Numbered from the stretch's first letter, positions 48,409 through 57,348 are shown. The stretch: DNA of 62,492 bases from Synechococcus sp. AG-670-B23 (GCA_003209165.1 QCSL01000009.1:1-62492); one strand, 5' to 3'. Notes: generated by a model from the sequence alone, not told the origin. Numbers and translations are program-made.

Positions 48409-48969
48409 TCATTGCGTGCGATAAACCCGCTGCAGCAGCCACAGGGAGAACAACACACCGATTACGTGAGCGAACAGCACCTGGGTGTTGCTGAGCACAG
48501 ACAGCATTTCCAGGGAGGTGATCGCCAGGTTGTCGGCCATGCCGCGGCCGCCAATGGCAATACCGGGGGTCTGCATTGAAGCCTGGACGAACAGGCTGCC
48601 GGCGAGGGCCTGATAGCCGATGGTGGCGAAGGTGAGACCCAGCAGATCCGCCAGCAACCCCCGTTTGATCAGCCGCGCCACCTCTCCCCGACTGGGTCTG
48701 GCAGCACTATCGATCGCCCGACCTGTACGAACGATCAGCCAGCCCTGCCAGAGGCTGAACAGCAGCACGAGGAAGGCCAGGGAGGTGAGCGACAGGCCAG
48801 GACCCAGGCCGACAGCACGTTCGGAATTGCGGGCCAGGCTCCCGCCGATGTTGTTGAACAGGAGAACGCCCACCACAACAATGCCGAGAACCACCTGAAT
48901 CCAGAACCGGATCCATCCCATCCGACGCACGCCGAACGACAACTTCTGGAAATCGAGGCGGTCAGCCAT
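48409..48969 (-). CDS. DUF3611 family membrane protein
   Basis: 186 residues with about four membrane helices (RFWIQVVLGIVVVGVLLFNN, LTSLAFLVLLFSLWQGWLIV, LLADLLGLTFATIGYQALAG, TQVLFAHVIGVLFSLWLLQR). The N-terminal DFQKLSFGVRRMGWIRFW is characteristic of DUF3611, found in cyanobacteria and chloroplasts. Function unknown; probably inner or thylakoid membrane. It is divergent from ribF with six bases between the starts. Confidence 0.85.
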   Translation of the reverse strand: MADRLDFQKLSFGVRRMGWIRFWIQVVLGIVVVGVLLFNNIGGSLARNSERAVGLGPGLSLTSLAFLVLLFSLWQGWLIVRTGRAIDSAARPSRGEVARLIKRGLLADLLGLTFATIGYQALAGSLFVQASMQTPGIAIGGRGMADNLAITSLEMLSVLSNTQVLFAHVIGVLFSLWLLQRVYRTQ

Positions 48970-48975
48970 GCCCTG

Positions 48976-49965
48976 GTGCTCGGTCGTTCAAACTTGCCAC
49001 CAAAGCGCACCTATTGCACCTCTTTGATCCCGCTCTGCTCTCCAGAGGAAGCCCGTCGGCCCACAGCCCTCGCTTTGGGGAGTTTCGATGGTCTGCACTC
49101 AGGCCATCGCCGCGTGATCGCTGAGGCCATCCAGGGCAGTCCGGAAGAGGCCGTTGCCTCAGTGGTGAGCTTCTGGCCCCATCCCCGAGAAGTGCTGTTT
49201 GGCGAGGCACGCCTGAGGCTGGATCTGCCGAGCGAAAAATTGGGCCTGCTAGAACCCCTGGGCATCCAGCAGCTCGTGCTGGTGCCATTCACCCGGGAGC
49301 TCGCTCAGCAGAGTGCGGAAGAGTTCGTCACCAGCGTGCTGCTGAACACGCTTCAGGCCAGACGCATTGCCGTGGGCACCAACTTCCGCTTCGGCCATCA
49401 GCGGCGGGGCGACGCCGAGATGCTTGAACGGCTGGCGACTCGCGGGGGCGTTGAGGTAAGCGTTGTGCCCATCGTTGAAGACACTAAGGGGAGGATGAGC
49501 AGCAGCAGGATCCGTGCCGCCCTTGAACAGGCCGATCTAGCGACCGCCAAAGCCTTGCTTGGTCGGGCCTACCGCTTTCAGGGATGGGTGGTTCGGGGCC
49601 GAGGGCTGGGCCGAGAACTGGGCTGGCCCACCGCCAATCTCCAGGTTGACGGACGCAAAGCATTGCCAGGGCTTGGCGTCTATGCCGCCTGGGCCCAACT
49701 GGATGGGGATGGCGATCGCCTACCCGCCGTGATGAACCTCGGCCCCCAACCCACGATCGATCCAACATCTCCTTCAGCCGTCGAGGTGCACCTGCTGGAT
49801 CAGAGCCTGGAGCTGGAGGGGCGGCAACTGGGCGTCGAGCCGGTGCAGCGCTTGCGCGGGCAGACCAAATTCAGTTGTCTCGAGGAGCTCAGCAGCCAGA
49901 TCGGCCGCGACGCAGTTCAGGCTCGCGAGATTCTTCACACCGGCTCTCAGGCCGCGGTCGGATAG
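48976..49965 (+). CDS. ribF: Bifunctional riboflavin kinase/FAD synthetase RibF
   Basis: Makes FMN and then FAD. N-terminal adenylyltransferase: ALALGSFDGLHSGHRRVIAE (nucleotide-binding HxGH, about residue 45), GTNFRFGHQRRGD, and SSSRIRAALEQADL. C-terminal flavokinase: GRGLGRELGWPTANLQVDGR and PAVMNLGPQPTIDPTSPSAVEVHLL. 329 residues from the GTG at 48976; a TTG about 50 bp downstream is an alternative start. Confidence 0.94.
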   Translation: MLGRSNLPPKRTYCTSLIPLCSPEEARRPTALALGSFDGLHSGHRRVIAEAIQGSPEEAVASVVSFWPHPREVLFGEARLRLDLPSEKLGLLEPLGIQQLVLVPFTRELAQQSAEEFVTSVLLNTLQARRIAVGTNFRFGHQRRGDAEMLERLATRGGVEVSVVPIVEDTKGRMSSSRIRAALEQADLATAKALLGRAYRFQGWVVRGRGLGRELGWPTANLQVDGRKALPGLGVYAAWAQLDGDGDRLPAVMNLGPQPTIDPTSPSAVEVHLLDQSLELEGRQLGVEPVQRLRGQTKFSCLEELSSQIGRDAVQAREILHTGSQAAVG

Positions 49966-50039
49966 GCATTCACCAGGCCCCAGACGATGAACACCCCTAT
50001 GCCACCGAGAAGAACGATTCCCCAGACCAAAACGTGCAT
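49947..50039 (-). CDS. Very small single-helix membrane protein (30 aa)
   Basis: The ORF encodes MHVLVWGIVLLGGIGVFIVW followed by GLVNAYPTAA: one hydrophobic helix with a short polar end, like the tiny subunits of photosynthetic complexes, though it matches none I know (not PetG, PetN, PsaM, Psb30 by memory). It overlaps the 3' end of ribF on the other strand by 19 bp. Confidence 0.45.
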   Translation of the reverse strand: MHVLVWGIVLLGGIGVFIVWGLVNAYPTAA

Positions 50040-50099
50040 GGTGCTCTCAGAACCACCGTTCTCCATGACCGACGCACAAACCTTTCACCACAGGGTGCC

Positions 50100-51164
50100 A
50101 TGAATCCCAATCCCACCCCTAGCAAGACTTCCATGGATCCACGGGTGGCACGCCTGATCGACGCCAACCTCGACCGTGCCCGGGAAGGCCTGCGGGTTGT
50201 CGAGGACTGGTGCCGCTTCGGCCTGGAGCAACAGGATCTGGTGGTGCGCCTCAAGGACTGGCGACAACGGCTTGGACGGCTCCATCACGACAGCTACAAG
50301 CAGGCCCGCTCCACCAGCACCGATGCCGGCGCCGGCCTGGAGCATCCGGCCCAACTCGATCGCCACAGCCCCGACCACGTGGTGGCCGCCAATTGCGCCC
50401 GGGTGCAGGAGGCTCTGCGGGTGCTGGAGGAGTACAGCCGCAACATAGATCCTTCGCTAGCCGCTGAAGCCGCTGTGATCCGCTACGGCCTCTACGATCT
50501 GGAGGTGGTCTGCCTCAACGCCACCCTGGGAGCAAGGCGACGCACCAAGCTTCAGGACTGTCGCCTCTGCCTGATCACAACCCCATGCGATGACCTGAGC
50601 GATCGGGTGCAGGCCGCCCTGCAGAACGGTGTGGGCATGGTGCAGTACCGCTGCAAGGCGGGGAACGACGGCGAACGTCTGCAGGAGGCGCAGCAGCTCA
50701 GACAGCTTTGCAACAGCTTCGGGGCTCTATTACTTATTAATGACCGTGTGGACCTAGCCATGGCGGTCGATGCGGATGGAGTGCACCTGGGCCAGGAGGA
50801 CATGCCCAGCGAAGTAGCACGCGAACTTCTGGGTTCCGAGCGTCTGTTGGGCCGCAGCACTCACAACATTGATCAGGTCCATCAGGCTCAGCAGGAGCCG
50901 ATCGACTATCTCGGCTTCGGCCCGATCCACTCCACCGCCGTCAAACCCGAGCGGACCCCTGTTGGTCTGGATCTATTGGCAAAGGCCACAGCGATGAGCC
51001 AACGCCCCGTCTTCGCCATTGGTGGAATCACGCCAGCCAACCTTCCGGCACTGCTCACGGCCGGGGGCCAGCGCGTGGCATTGATCGGCGCGATCATGCA
51101 CGCAGATGACAGCGGGCAGGCCTCCCGGCAACTGCTCCAGCAATTGGACCATGCCACGTTTTGA
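50100..51164 (+). CDS. thiE: Thiamine phosphate synthase with cyanobacterial N-terminal domain
   Basis: Joins HMP-pyrophosphate and thiazole phosphate. 354 residues from the ATG at 50100. Residues about 1-135 are the cyanobacteria-type N-terminal extension (RLIDANLDRAREGLRVVEDW, NCARVQEALRVLEEYSRNID). The C-terminal TIM barrel has VGMVQYRCKAGNDGERLQEA, LLINDRVDLAMAVDADGVHL and GQEDMPSEVARELL, plus YLGFGPIHSTAVKPERTPVG and FAIGGITPANLPAL. The frame opens earlier (49875) but that part overlaps ribF. thiS follows after three bases. Confidence 0.94.
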   Translation: MNPNPTPSKTSMDPRVARLIDANLDRAREGLRVVEDWCRFGLEQQDLVVRLKDWRQRLGRLHHDSYKQARSTSTDAGAGLEHPAQLDRHSPDHVVAANCARVQEALRVLEEYSRNIDPSLAAEAAVIRYGLYDLEVVCLNATLGARRRTKLQDCRLCLITTPCDDLSDRVQAALQNGVGMVQYRCKAGNDGERLQEAQQLRQLCNSFGALLLINDRVDLAMAVDADGVHLGQEDMPSEVARELLGSERLLGRSTHNIDQVHQAQQEPIDYLGFGPIHSTAVKPERTPVGLDLLAKATAMSQRPVFAIGGITPANLPALLTAGGQRVALIGAIMHADDSGQASRQLLQQLDHATF

Positions 51165-51167
51165 GCT

Positions 51168-51386
51168 ATGCCTCTCACCCTGATTGTCAACGGTGAAACC
51201 CGCGTTCTTGATCCATCACCGGAACATGCCAGCCTGGCGGCCGTTGTTGCCCTGCTGGCCAAAAACCCCCAGCTGGTAGTCACAGAGCACAACGGCGTGA
51301 TCGCTCCCCGCAGCCGTTGGGACAGCATCGTGGTGAAGGATGACGACACCCTTGAGATCGTCACCATCGTTGGTGGTGGTTCCTAG
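51168..51386 (+). CDS. thiS: Sulfur carrier protein ThiS
   Basis: 72-residue ubiquitin-like sulfur carrier for the thiazole of thiamine. Beta-grasp pattern: LTLIVNGETRVLD, SLAAVVALLAKNP, VVTEHNGVIAPRSRWDSIVV and DDTLEIVTIVGGGS. The family normally ends in Gly-Gly, whose terminal carboxyl becomes a thiocarboxylate; here the predicted end is Gly-Gly-Gly-Ser. Coupled to thiE. Confidence 0.92.
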   Translation: MPLTLIVNGETRVLDPSPEHASLAAVVALLAKNPQLVVTEHNGVIAPRSRWDSIVVKDDDTLEIVTIVGGGS

Positions 51387-51404
51387 AGTCTCCGAAGTGT
51401 TCCT

Positions 51405-52337
51405 GTGGGCGCTGCTGTGGCCACCCCCCGACTGTTGACACGACCCCTACGACTGCTTGCATCACTGCTGTTGCCACTGGTGATTACGGGGCTCTGCCTG
51501 TTCCAGGCACAGCCGGCTGATGCCGCCCGCGGTGGACGCATGGGTGGGGGCAGCTTCCGCGTTCCTTCGATGCCACGATCCAGCGGCGGCTACCGCGGGG
51601 GGGGCTACCGCGGCGGCGGGATGGGCTTCCCCTTCATCATTCCGATCTTCGGCTTCGGAGGTGGTGGACTATTTGGTCTGCTGATCCTGATGGCCGTCGC
51701 AGGCGTGCTGGTGAACGCCGTCCGTGGCTTCGGCAATGCCCCTTCGATCGTTGGAGCGGATGCAGTCCCAGCAATGCCGCGCAACGTCAACATGATTCAA
51801 GTGCAGGTGGGTCTTCTGGCGAGTGCCAAATCCCTGCAGGACGATCTCCGTTCGCTGGCTGCCTCTTCCGACACCAGCAGTTCCGCCGGTCTGCAGAGGC
51901 TGTTGCAGGAAACAACCCTGGCCCTGCTGCGCCAGCCGGACCTCTGGGTTTATGCCAATGCAGAGAGCGGAAATGTTCCGTTCAGTTCGGCTGAATCGAC
52001 GTTCAATCGCCTCTCGATGAACGAGCGCAGCAAGCTTGACGCTGAACTCACCAGCAACGTCGGCGGACATCGGACGACGGATTCGAGCAGCAGCGCTGGA
52101 GACGCGGATGCCACCAACGAATACATTGTTGTGACTTTGCTCGTAGCCTCGACTGCATCGGCAAAGCTCGCTGGAGCCGACACCGGAGAAGATCTGCGCC
52201 AGACCCTGCGCATTCTTGGCTCCACAGCCTCTAGTGATGTGATGGCCCTCGAAGTGATCTGGCAACCGGAAGGCCGCGGTGATGTGCTGAGCGCCAACGA
52301 CTTGGTGACGGCCTACCCCAACCTGCAACACCTCTGA
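51405..52337 (+). CDS. DUF1517 family membrane protein
   Basis: 310 residues starting at GTG 51405. A signal or membrane segment (LLASLLLPLVITGLCLFQ) is followed by a Gly/Arg-rich linker (GGYRGGGYRGGGMGF), a second hydrophobic segment (LFGLLILMAVAGVLVNAVRG) and a soluble domain (NMIQVQVGLLASAKSLQDDL, EYIVVTLLVASTASAKL, VIWQPEGRGDVLSANDLVTA) typical of DUF1517 in cyanobacteria and chloroplasts. Function unknown. Confidence 0.88.
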   Translation: MGAAVATPRLLTRPLRLLASLLLPLVITGLCLFQAQPADAARGGRMGGGSFRVPSMPRSSGGYRGGGYRGGGMGFPFIIPIFGFGGGGLFGLLILMAVAGVLVNAVRGFGNAPSIVGADAVPAMPRNVNMIQVQVGLLASAKSLQDDLRSLAASSDTSSSAGLQRLLQETTLALLRQPDLWVYANAESGNVPFSSAESTFNRLSMNERSKLDAELTSNVGGHRTTDSSSSAGDADATNEYIVVTLLVASTASAKLAGADTGEDLRQTLRILGSTASSDVMALEVIWQPEGRGDVLSANDLVTAYPNLQHL

Positions 52338-52436
52338 GAAACCAGAGCTTGTCTTGGCTCATCTACAGGATTTCTGAGTATTTCTACTCATAAATCTGAC
52401 TTAATTTTATTAACTAAAATTTTTCGAAATCCAGCA

Positions 52437-52595
52437 TTGGCACCCGATCCCCGCTCCAAGGAATGGCAACAGGACGGTGAGCTCGCTAGGGCTGATCTAG
52501 AAGCTCTTTTGAATGCTCTGCAGCGATTGGAGTGCGATAACAACATCGCTGAGCTGCACCGTCTGGGCCAGATTGATTCTCCCGCTGCGGCCTAA
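52437..52595 (+). CDS. Very small protein (52 aa)
   Basis: From the TTG at 52437 the ORF reads LAPDPRSKEWQQDGELARAD, LEALLNALQRLECDNNIAEL and ends with GQIDSPAAA. It is acidic and helical with regular leucine spacing. No family recognised; the upstream frame is AT-rich and does not look coding. Confidence 0.45.
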   Translation: MAPDPRSKEWQQDGELARADLEALLNALQRLECDNNIAELHRLGQIDSPAAA

Positions 52596-52605
52596 AACTG
52601 CAGCT

Positions 52606-53274
52606 TCAGGATTCTGGGGCACACCCTTTGAGGATCCGTAATGCAGCCATCGCTGCGCCATAGCCGTTGTCGATATTCACCACCGTCAGTCCTGGGGCAC
52701 AGCTGGCGAGCATCCCCTCCAAAGCGGTTCTTCCGCCTGCGCTGATCCCATAACCGACGGAAACTGGGACTCCGATGACGGGTTGCGGCACCAGACCGGC
52801 CAGCACCGTCGGCAACGCACCCTCCATCCCCGCGCAGGCGATCAGGATGCGAGCCGTGGCCAAACGGGGCAGTTGATCGAGCAGGCGATGCAATCCAGCC
52901 ACCCCCACATCCATTACGGGATCCACTCCAATGCCATGGCAACCCAGGGCCAAGCTGATCTCCGCCACCACCGTGCGATCACTGCTGCCTCCACTGAGCA
53001 CTACCACCTCAGCAGGAGGAGGCGGCAAGGGAGGCAACGCACCAAGGGTGAGGCAGCGAGCGTCGGGGTGCAGCTCAACCGACGGCAGTGCCTCGCACAC
53101 CAGTGTCGCTTTCTCGGGAGCAACTCGAGTGACGAGACCCAGTTCGCCTGTTGTCTCGAAGCTCTCAAGGATGGCGATGATCTGATCGGCTGACTTGTGT
53201 TCCCCCCAGACGGCCTCGACCATACCCAACCGCTGGCGGCGCCGCAGATCGAGGCGAGCATCCGGCGTATTCAC
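52606..53274 (-). CDS. larB: Nickel pincer cofactor biosynthesis protein LarB
   Basis: 222 residues with a PurE/AIR-carboxylase-like C-terminal domain: VVVLSGGSSDRTVVAEISLA, GCHGIGVDPVMDVGVAGLHR, ILIACAGMEGALPTVLAGLV and PVIGVPVSVGYGISAGGRTA, and the N-terminal LDLRRRQRLGMVEAVWGEHK. LarB carboxylates and hydrolyses nicotinic acid adenine dinucleotide in the first step of the nickel-pincer nucleotide. larC and larE are not nearby. The start overlaps the next gene's stop by 4 nt. Confidence 0.9.
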   Translation of the reverse strand: MNTPDARLDLRRRQRLGMVEAVWGEHKSADQIIAILESFETTGELGLVTRVAPEKATLVCEALPSVELHPDARCLTLGALPPLPPPPAEVVVLSGGSSDRTVVAEISLALGCHGIGVDPVMDVGVAGLHRLLDQLPRLATARILIACAGMEGALPTVLAGLVPQPVIGVPVSVGYGISAGGRTALEGMLASCAPGLTVVNIDNGYGAAMAALRILKGCAPES

Positions 53275-53711
53275 TGCGGCAACAGTTCCCCTTCAAACAC
53301 CAGCGGGAAAGGATTGCCCTGGGGCTGTCCTGTTTGCTCTCGGGCCAGTGTCTCGAAGCGCTCCTGGACCGTCTCCACCTCTGCCGTAGAGATGGATTTC
53401 CAAGCCTCACGGCTGCTCCAACGAATCAGCAGCACTCCCTCCTCGGTTGCTGGATCCCAGAACAAATCACGGCCGAGAAATCCAGGCTGTTGCTTCAGCC
53501 AAGGCTTCCAGCTGCCGCGTTCGGCAACCATCCAATGCTCACGGCTCCCCTGGGGCACCTGCAACCGCAGGTGCTCAACCACAGCCACCGGATCACCAAC
53601 CTGAGAGTCGGCCCCTGCCCGAACCTCTGTCTCCGAAAGCCCGCCCAACAAGAGAACCAGCGCCAAACAAGGTCCGAGGACCCTAAGCGGTAGAGGCCAA
53701 AGTCGATGCAC
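53271..53711 (-). CDS. TIGR03792 family exported protein
   Basis: 146 residues with a signal peptide (PLRVLGPCLALVLLLGGLSE). The mature domain (VAVVEHLRLQVPQGSREHWM, FLGRDLFWDPATEEGVLLIR, WSSREAWKSISTAEVETVQ) matches the cyanobacterial TIGR03792 family, an ABM-like dimeric alpha-beta fold. Function unknown. Stop overlaps larB start (ATGA); three bases downstream of the trmD-ispF stop. Confidence 0.82.
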   Translation of the reverse strand: MHRLWPLPLRVLGPCLALVLLLGGLSETEVRAGADSQVGDPVAVVEHLRLQVPQGSREHWMVAERGSWKPWLKQQPGFLGRDLFWDPATEEGVLLIRWSSREAWKSISTAEVETVQERFETLAREQTGQPQGNPFPLVFEGELLPQ

Positions 53712-53714
53712 GGT

Positions 53715-54920
53715 TTAGCTCCGCTGCAGCAGGGCAACAGCCTGGCAACTGATGCCCTCTTCCCGGCCCTCCGGACCCAAGCCTTCGTTCGTGGTGGCCT
53801 TCACACCCATGGCATCTGGGGCAATGCCAATCACTGACGCCATTCGGCTGCTCATCTCAGCGATATGCGGCTTGAGCTTGGGACGCTCGGCAATCACCAC
53901 CGAATCGATGTTCAGCACCGACCAGCCGCGCTCCTTCACCAGCTTCACCACCTGATGCAGAAGCTTCAAACTATCTGCGCCTTTCCATTGGGGATCCGTG
54001 GGAGGGAAGTACTTGCCGATGTCACCCAGGGCGATGGCTCCGAGAAGTGCATCCATCACTGCATGTGTTAACACGTCGGCATCGCTGTGCCCATCCAGGC
54101 CTAGACCGTCGGGATGGTCCAGTGTCACTCCACCCAGGACGAGGTCTCGCCCGGGCACCAACCGGTGGATGTCGTATCCGTTGCCGATGCGCAGCTCCAT
54201 GCAGGGCTCTGAAGGGTCATTCATTGTCGCGGTCTGCCAGCGGGCGAACAGATCCGGTCGACGCTCGCGGGTGCGCTGCTCCCGCTGCTCCTGACGCCAT
54301 CGGGCGATGGCACCGTGGTCGCCACTGCGCAGCAAATCCGGAACGGTCATGCCGCGAAAGTCGGCGGGTCGGGTGTAATGCGGATGTTCCAGGAGGAGTG
54401 CACTGTGGCTTTCCTCCACCAGAGAATCGGCTGTGCCCACCGTGCCGGGCAGCAGGCGAACAACACCGTTGATCACCGTCATCGCGGGCAGCTCACCGCC
54501 GGTGAGGACGAAATCACCTATCGACACCTCCTCATCGGCCAGGCCGCGAATGCGCTCGTCGAAACCTTCGTAGTGACCACAGAGGAAGACCAGCTGATCG
54601 TGGTCGGTAGACCAACGCTGCAGGTTCTGCTGCTGCAGGGGACGCCCCTGCGGTGACATCAACAGCACCCGGCTACGGGGACTACGGGGGATCGCGTCCA
54701 TCGCGGCGAACACCGGCTCGGGCTTAAGCACCATGCCGGCGCCGCCCCCATAGGGCTCGTCGTCCACCTTGCGATGGCGATCCGTGGCGAAGTCCCTGGG
54801 GTTGTGCAGATGCAACTCGGCAATGCCCGCGTTGAAGGCACGACCGATCACTCCCAGTTCCAGCAGAGGAGCAAACGCCTGCGGCGCCAGGCTCACCACA
54901 TCAAGGCGATAGGGCGCCAT
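53715..54920 (-). CDS. trmD: TrmD-IspF fusion: tRNA (guanine-N1)-methyltransferase + 2-C-methyl-D-erythritol 2,4-cyclodiphosphate synthase
   Basis: A single 401-residue frame. Residues 1-230 are TrmD, which methylates G37 of tRNAs: [33 protein letters not shown] and [11 protein letters not shown]-type [20 protein letters not shown] (trefoil-knot SAM site), and [19 protein letters not shown]. After a short linker ([14 protein letters not shown]) residues 242-401 are IspF of the MEP isoprenoid pathway: GNGYDIHRL and [20 protein letters not shown] (zinc ligands D-x-H, H), [13 protein letters not shown]. Both parts look complete. Enzymatically unrelated, so either a real fusion or a lost stop codon with the original ispF ATG (MNDPSEPC) still inside. 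Confidence 0.93.
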   Translation of the reverse strand: MAPYRLDVVSLAPQAFAPLLELGVIGRAFNAGIAELHLHNPRDFATDRHRKVDDEPYGGGAGMVLKPEPVFAAMDAIPRSPRSRVLLMSPQGRPLQQQNLQRWSTDHDQLVFLCGHYEGFDERIRGLADEEVSIGDFVLTGGELPAMTVINGVVRLLPGTVGTADSLVEESHSALLLEHPHYTRPADFRGMTVPDLLRSGDHGAIARWRQEQREQRTRERRPDLFARWQTATMNDPSEPCMELRIGNGYDIHRLVPGRDLVLGGVTLDHPDGLGLDGHSDADVLTHAVMDALLGAIALGDIGKYFPPTDPQWKGADSLKLLHQVVKLVKERGWSVLNIDSVVIAERPKLKPHIAEMSSRMASVIGIAPDAMGVKATTNEGLGPEGREEGISCQAVALLQRS

Positions 54921-54926
54921 TCCGCC

Positions 54927-55388
54927 TCAGGCCGCAGGTTTGGACACCCTGCGGATGTCCGTACAGAAACTCCCTTGTACCGGTGTTCCCTGTGCATCCA
55001 CCGCCGTGGTGCTGCGCAGGCGCAGGTTGGCCCGCGTGAACCAGATCCTCTCCTGAACCTGCACGCCATCAGCCCGGCTGAGATTCAGCTCCATGCTGCC
55101 GTCGGGCCAGAACCTCCAATTCCCTGGGGAATCACCATCAAGGATTAGCTGTCCATCAGCGGCAAAGGTGAGGGTGCTGCTGGTTCCACAAGGGGCCTGC
55201 ACCTGCAGTTGGCCGAGAGCCCCCTGCTGTGCCACACAGCGGACGGTGAGTTCACCCCGTTCGCTGCTGTGCCATTCATCATCACCACCCGCAGCCAACT
55301 CAAAGCAGCTGCGAAGGCTCATCCACTCCCCGTCACAGAGGCCCAAAAAAGAGCCAGGGTCTTCCGGGGGAAAGGCTTGTTCACTCAT
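54927..55388 (-). CDS. CpcS/CpeS-type phycobiliprotein lyase
   Basis: 153 residues. Lipocalin-like bilin lyase pattern: GEWMSLRSCFELAAGGDDEW, LTFAADGQLIL, GSMELNLSRADGVQVQERIW, FTRANLRLRSTTAVDAQG and the C-terminal SFCTDIRRV, which matches the SFcSEIRR motif of CpcS/CpeS. Such enzymes attach phycocyanobilin or phycoerythrobilin to conserved Cys of phycobiliproteins. Which subunit it serves cannot be told. Six bases downstream-of-start spacing from trmD-ispF suggests one operon. Confidence 0.85.
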   Translation of the reverse strand: MSEQAFPPEDPGSFLGLCDGEWMSLRSCFELAAGGDDEWHSSERGELTVRCVAQQGALGQLQVQAPCGTSSTLTFAADGQLILDGDSPGNWRFWPDGSMELNLSRADGVQVQERIWFTRANLRLRSTTAVDAQGTPVQGSFCTDIRRVSKPAA

Positions 55389-55409
55389 TCGCCCATTCTC
55401 TCAGCCGGA

Positions 55410-56312
55410 TCACCAGCTCATCGGAAGAAAAGGGTAGGGACGGTTCCAGCCGTAGAGCGCCAACCGCTGCTGACCCTGGGAGGCTGCTCCGCGACGGTGA
55501 AACCCGAACACATCCGCTAGCACCAGTGTATTAGGTGGGCAGGTCAGAGCAACAGGCTTGGGAAGACCCAGCTCGGCCAGGGACTCTTCGCGAATTCGGA
55601 ACGATCCAGACACATTCGGCTGCCGTCTTTGTTCGGCTGCCGCGTTGGCTGTGGTCTGCTCCCAACGCAGCCGAGACGGATCTAGACGATGGCTGCCCGG
55701 CACGTATTCGAAGGGTCCGTCCTGGAGTTGCACCGGCCGCAGAAAAAACCAGAACTTGAGGGCACGGAAGAACGTGTCGCGATGCAGCACCTTCTGCAGA
55801 TCCGGCGTGCGGGTCTCCTCACCATGCACCGTGAGATAGATGTCCAGCTTGCGCGGATTCATCGGCAAGCCAATGACCTGGCGCGATCCTGCACTGAGCC
55901 GCCGGTCATGGGAGAAGGCAGCAGCCCGAGGCATCTGCTCGGGGTCGATGTGAAGAAAGCGGTTGAGGGTTCCTCCATCGAAGCGGTCAAACCCCCCAGG
56001 GAAGGGTTGTTTCGGGCGAAAGCCAGGCCTGCTGTTGTCCGGTGCCGGATGCAGACGCGAGGCGCGAGCCACCACGGCCTCCACCTCGTCAAGCAAGGCC
56101 TCAAACTCCGGCTGCAGCAGAAAGTTCTCCAGCACCACAAATCCATCCCGCTCCAAGCTGGCCAGCTGAGCTGGTCGAAGCAGCCGTCTCCAGAGGCATA
56201 GCGTCTCGGCCAGCTGAACCCGATGTCTATGCAGCTGCCAGCGTCGGTTCAAAACCGGGTGACCGACCCAGGGATCCCGAAAGCTCTTTTTGCGCGTCAG
56301 CAGCGAAAGCAT
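55410..56312 (-). CDS. Phytanoyl-CoA dioxygenase (PhyH) family protein
   Basis: 300 residues. Fe(II)/2-oxoglutarate dioxygenase pattern: RDGFVVLENFLLQPEFEALL at the start, the HRDTF iron-binding HxD (about residue 182), FEYVPGSHRLDPSRLRW, and the distal His in DVFGFHRRGAASQGQQRLAL. The substrate is unknown; the family hydroxylates diverse small molecules. The N-terminus is basic and has no signal peptide. Confidence 0.85.
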   Translation of the reverse strand: MLSLLTRKKSFRDPWVGHPVLNRRWQLHRHRVQLAETLCLWRRLLRPAQLASLERDGFVVLENFLLQPEFEALLDEVEAVVARASRLHPAPDNSRPGFRPKQPFPGGFDRFDGGTLNRFLHIDPEQMPRAAAFSHDRRLSAGSRQVIGLPMNPRKLDIYLTVHGEETRTPDLQKVLHRDTFFRALKFWFFLRPVQLQDGPFEYVPGSHRLDPSRLRWEQTTANAAAEQRRQPNVSGSFRIREESLAELGLPKPVALTCPPNTLVLADVFGFHRRGAASQGQQRLALYGWNRPYPFLPMSW

Positions 56313-56350
56313 GGGCGCGACATTACGCGCTGATGCCTTGGAGCGGGCGG

Positions 56351-57286
56351 TTATTGGTCCCCCGTGTAACCCAGCTCCGCCAAGCGGGCCGGTTTGCTAC
56401 GCCAGTCCGGTACCACTTTGACGAACAGCTCCAGATACACCGGCCCATCAATCAGGACCTGCATCTGCAGCCGCGCCCCCTGACCGATCGTCTTCAGCAT
56501 CGCCCCGCCTTTGCCGATCAGGATTCCTTTCTGACTTTTGCGTTCCACCAGCACCGTGGCCAGAACAGCCGTCCGACCCGCACCTTTGCCCTCGGCCGGT
56601 AGCTCCTCAACGCGATCAATGGTGACGGCAACGCTGTGGGGCACCTCCTCCCGCGTGTGAAGAAGCACCTGCTCGCGAATGAGTTCCCCCAGCAGCACCC
56701 GCTCCGGTTGATCACTCACCATCTCCGGCGGATAAAGCTGGGGCCCCAAGGGCAACTGAGCCGCCATCGCTGCTGTGAGCTCTGCGCAGCCATCGCCAGA
56801 GAGAGCGCTGCAGCGGTGCACCGGCCAGCACGTCTCCTGCAGCAGGGCGGCGTAGGCCTCCTCCGCCTCGGACCGATGCTCCTCCGCCAGCTTGTCCCAC
56901 TTGTTGAGGGCCACCAGCACCGGCAGGGACTGCTGCTGCAGCAGATTCACGATGAAGGCATCACCCAGGCCCGGGCGCTCGCACCCCTCCAGCAGCAACA
57001 CCACCAGGTCCACTTCACCGATGGCGCTTCGCGCACTCTTCACCAGGCGCTCTCCCAAAAGATGGTGGGGTTTGTGGATGCCAGGCGTGTCCACCAGCAC
57101 CATCTGTGCCACCTCCGTGGTGAGGATCGCCCGCAGGCGGTTGCGGGTGGTTTGAGCCACTGGGGAGGTGATCGCCACCTTTTCCCCCACCAGCTGATTG
57201 ACCAGCGTGGATTTGCCCACGTTCGGGCGACCAATCAGTGCGATGAAGCCAGAGCGGTAATCCTCTGGCGGGGGAGTTGGGTGCAT
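56351..57286 (-). CDS. era: GTPase Era
   Basis: Ribosome-assembly GTPase that binds the 3' end of 16S rRNA. 311 residues. G1 GRPNVGKSTL (residue ~18), G3 DTPGIHKPHH, G4 NKWD, and a C-terminal KH domain with ILIGKGGAMLKTIGQGARLQ and VYLELFVKVVPDW. All G motifs intact. Divergent from the following gene. Confidence 0.96.
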   Translation of the reverse strand: MHPTPPPEDYRSGFIALIGRPNVGKSTLVNQLVGEKVAITSPVAQTTRNRLRAILTTEVAQMVLVDTPGIHKPHHLLGERLVKSARSAIGEVDLVVLLLEGCERPGLGDAFIVNLLQQQSLPVLVALNKWDKLAEEHRSEAEEAYAALLQETCWPVHRCSALSGDGCAELTAAMAAQLPLGPQLYPPEMVSDQPERVLLGELIREQVLLHTREEVPHSVAVTIDRVEELPAEGKGAGRTAVLATVLVERKSQKGILIGKGGAMLKTIGQGARLQMQVLIDGPVYLELFVKVVPDWRSKPARLAELGYTGDQ

Positions 57287-57348
57287 GCCCTAAGTCTGCG
57301 CCGCCGTTGAATCGCCCCATAGCCTGTGGGAAGGATTTCGAAAGGTCC

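Noticed and set aside
53560-53585. CACCTGC-AACC-GCAGGTGCTC in the backbone
   Set aside because: It resembles the anticodon-arm mimics of the elements but has a 4-nt centre and lies within the TIGR03792 coding sequence; taken as chance, and as a caution for the motif.
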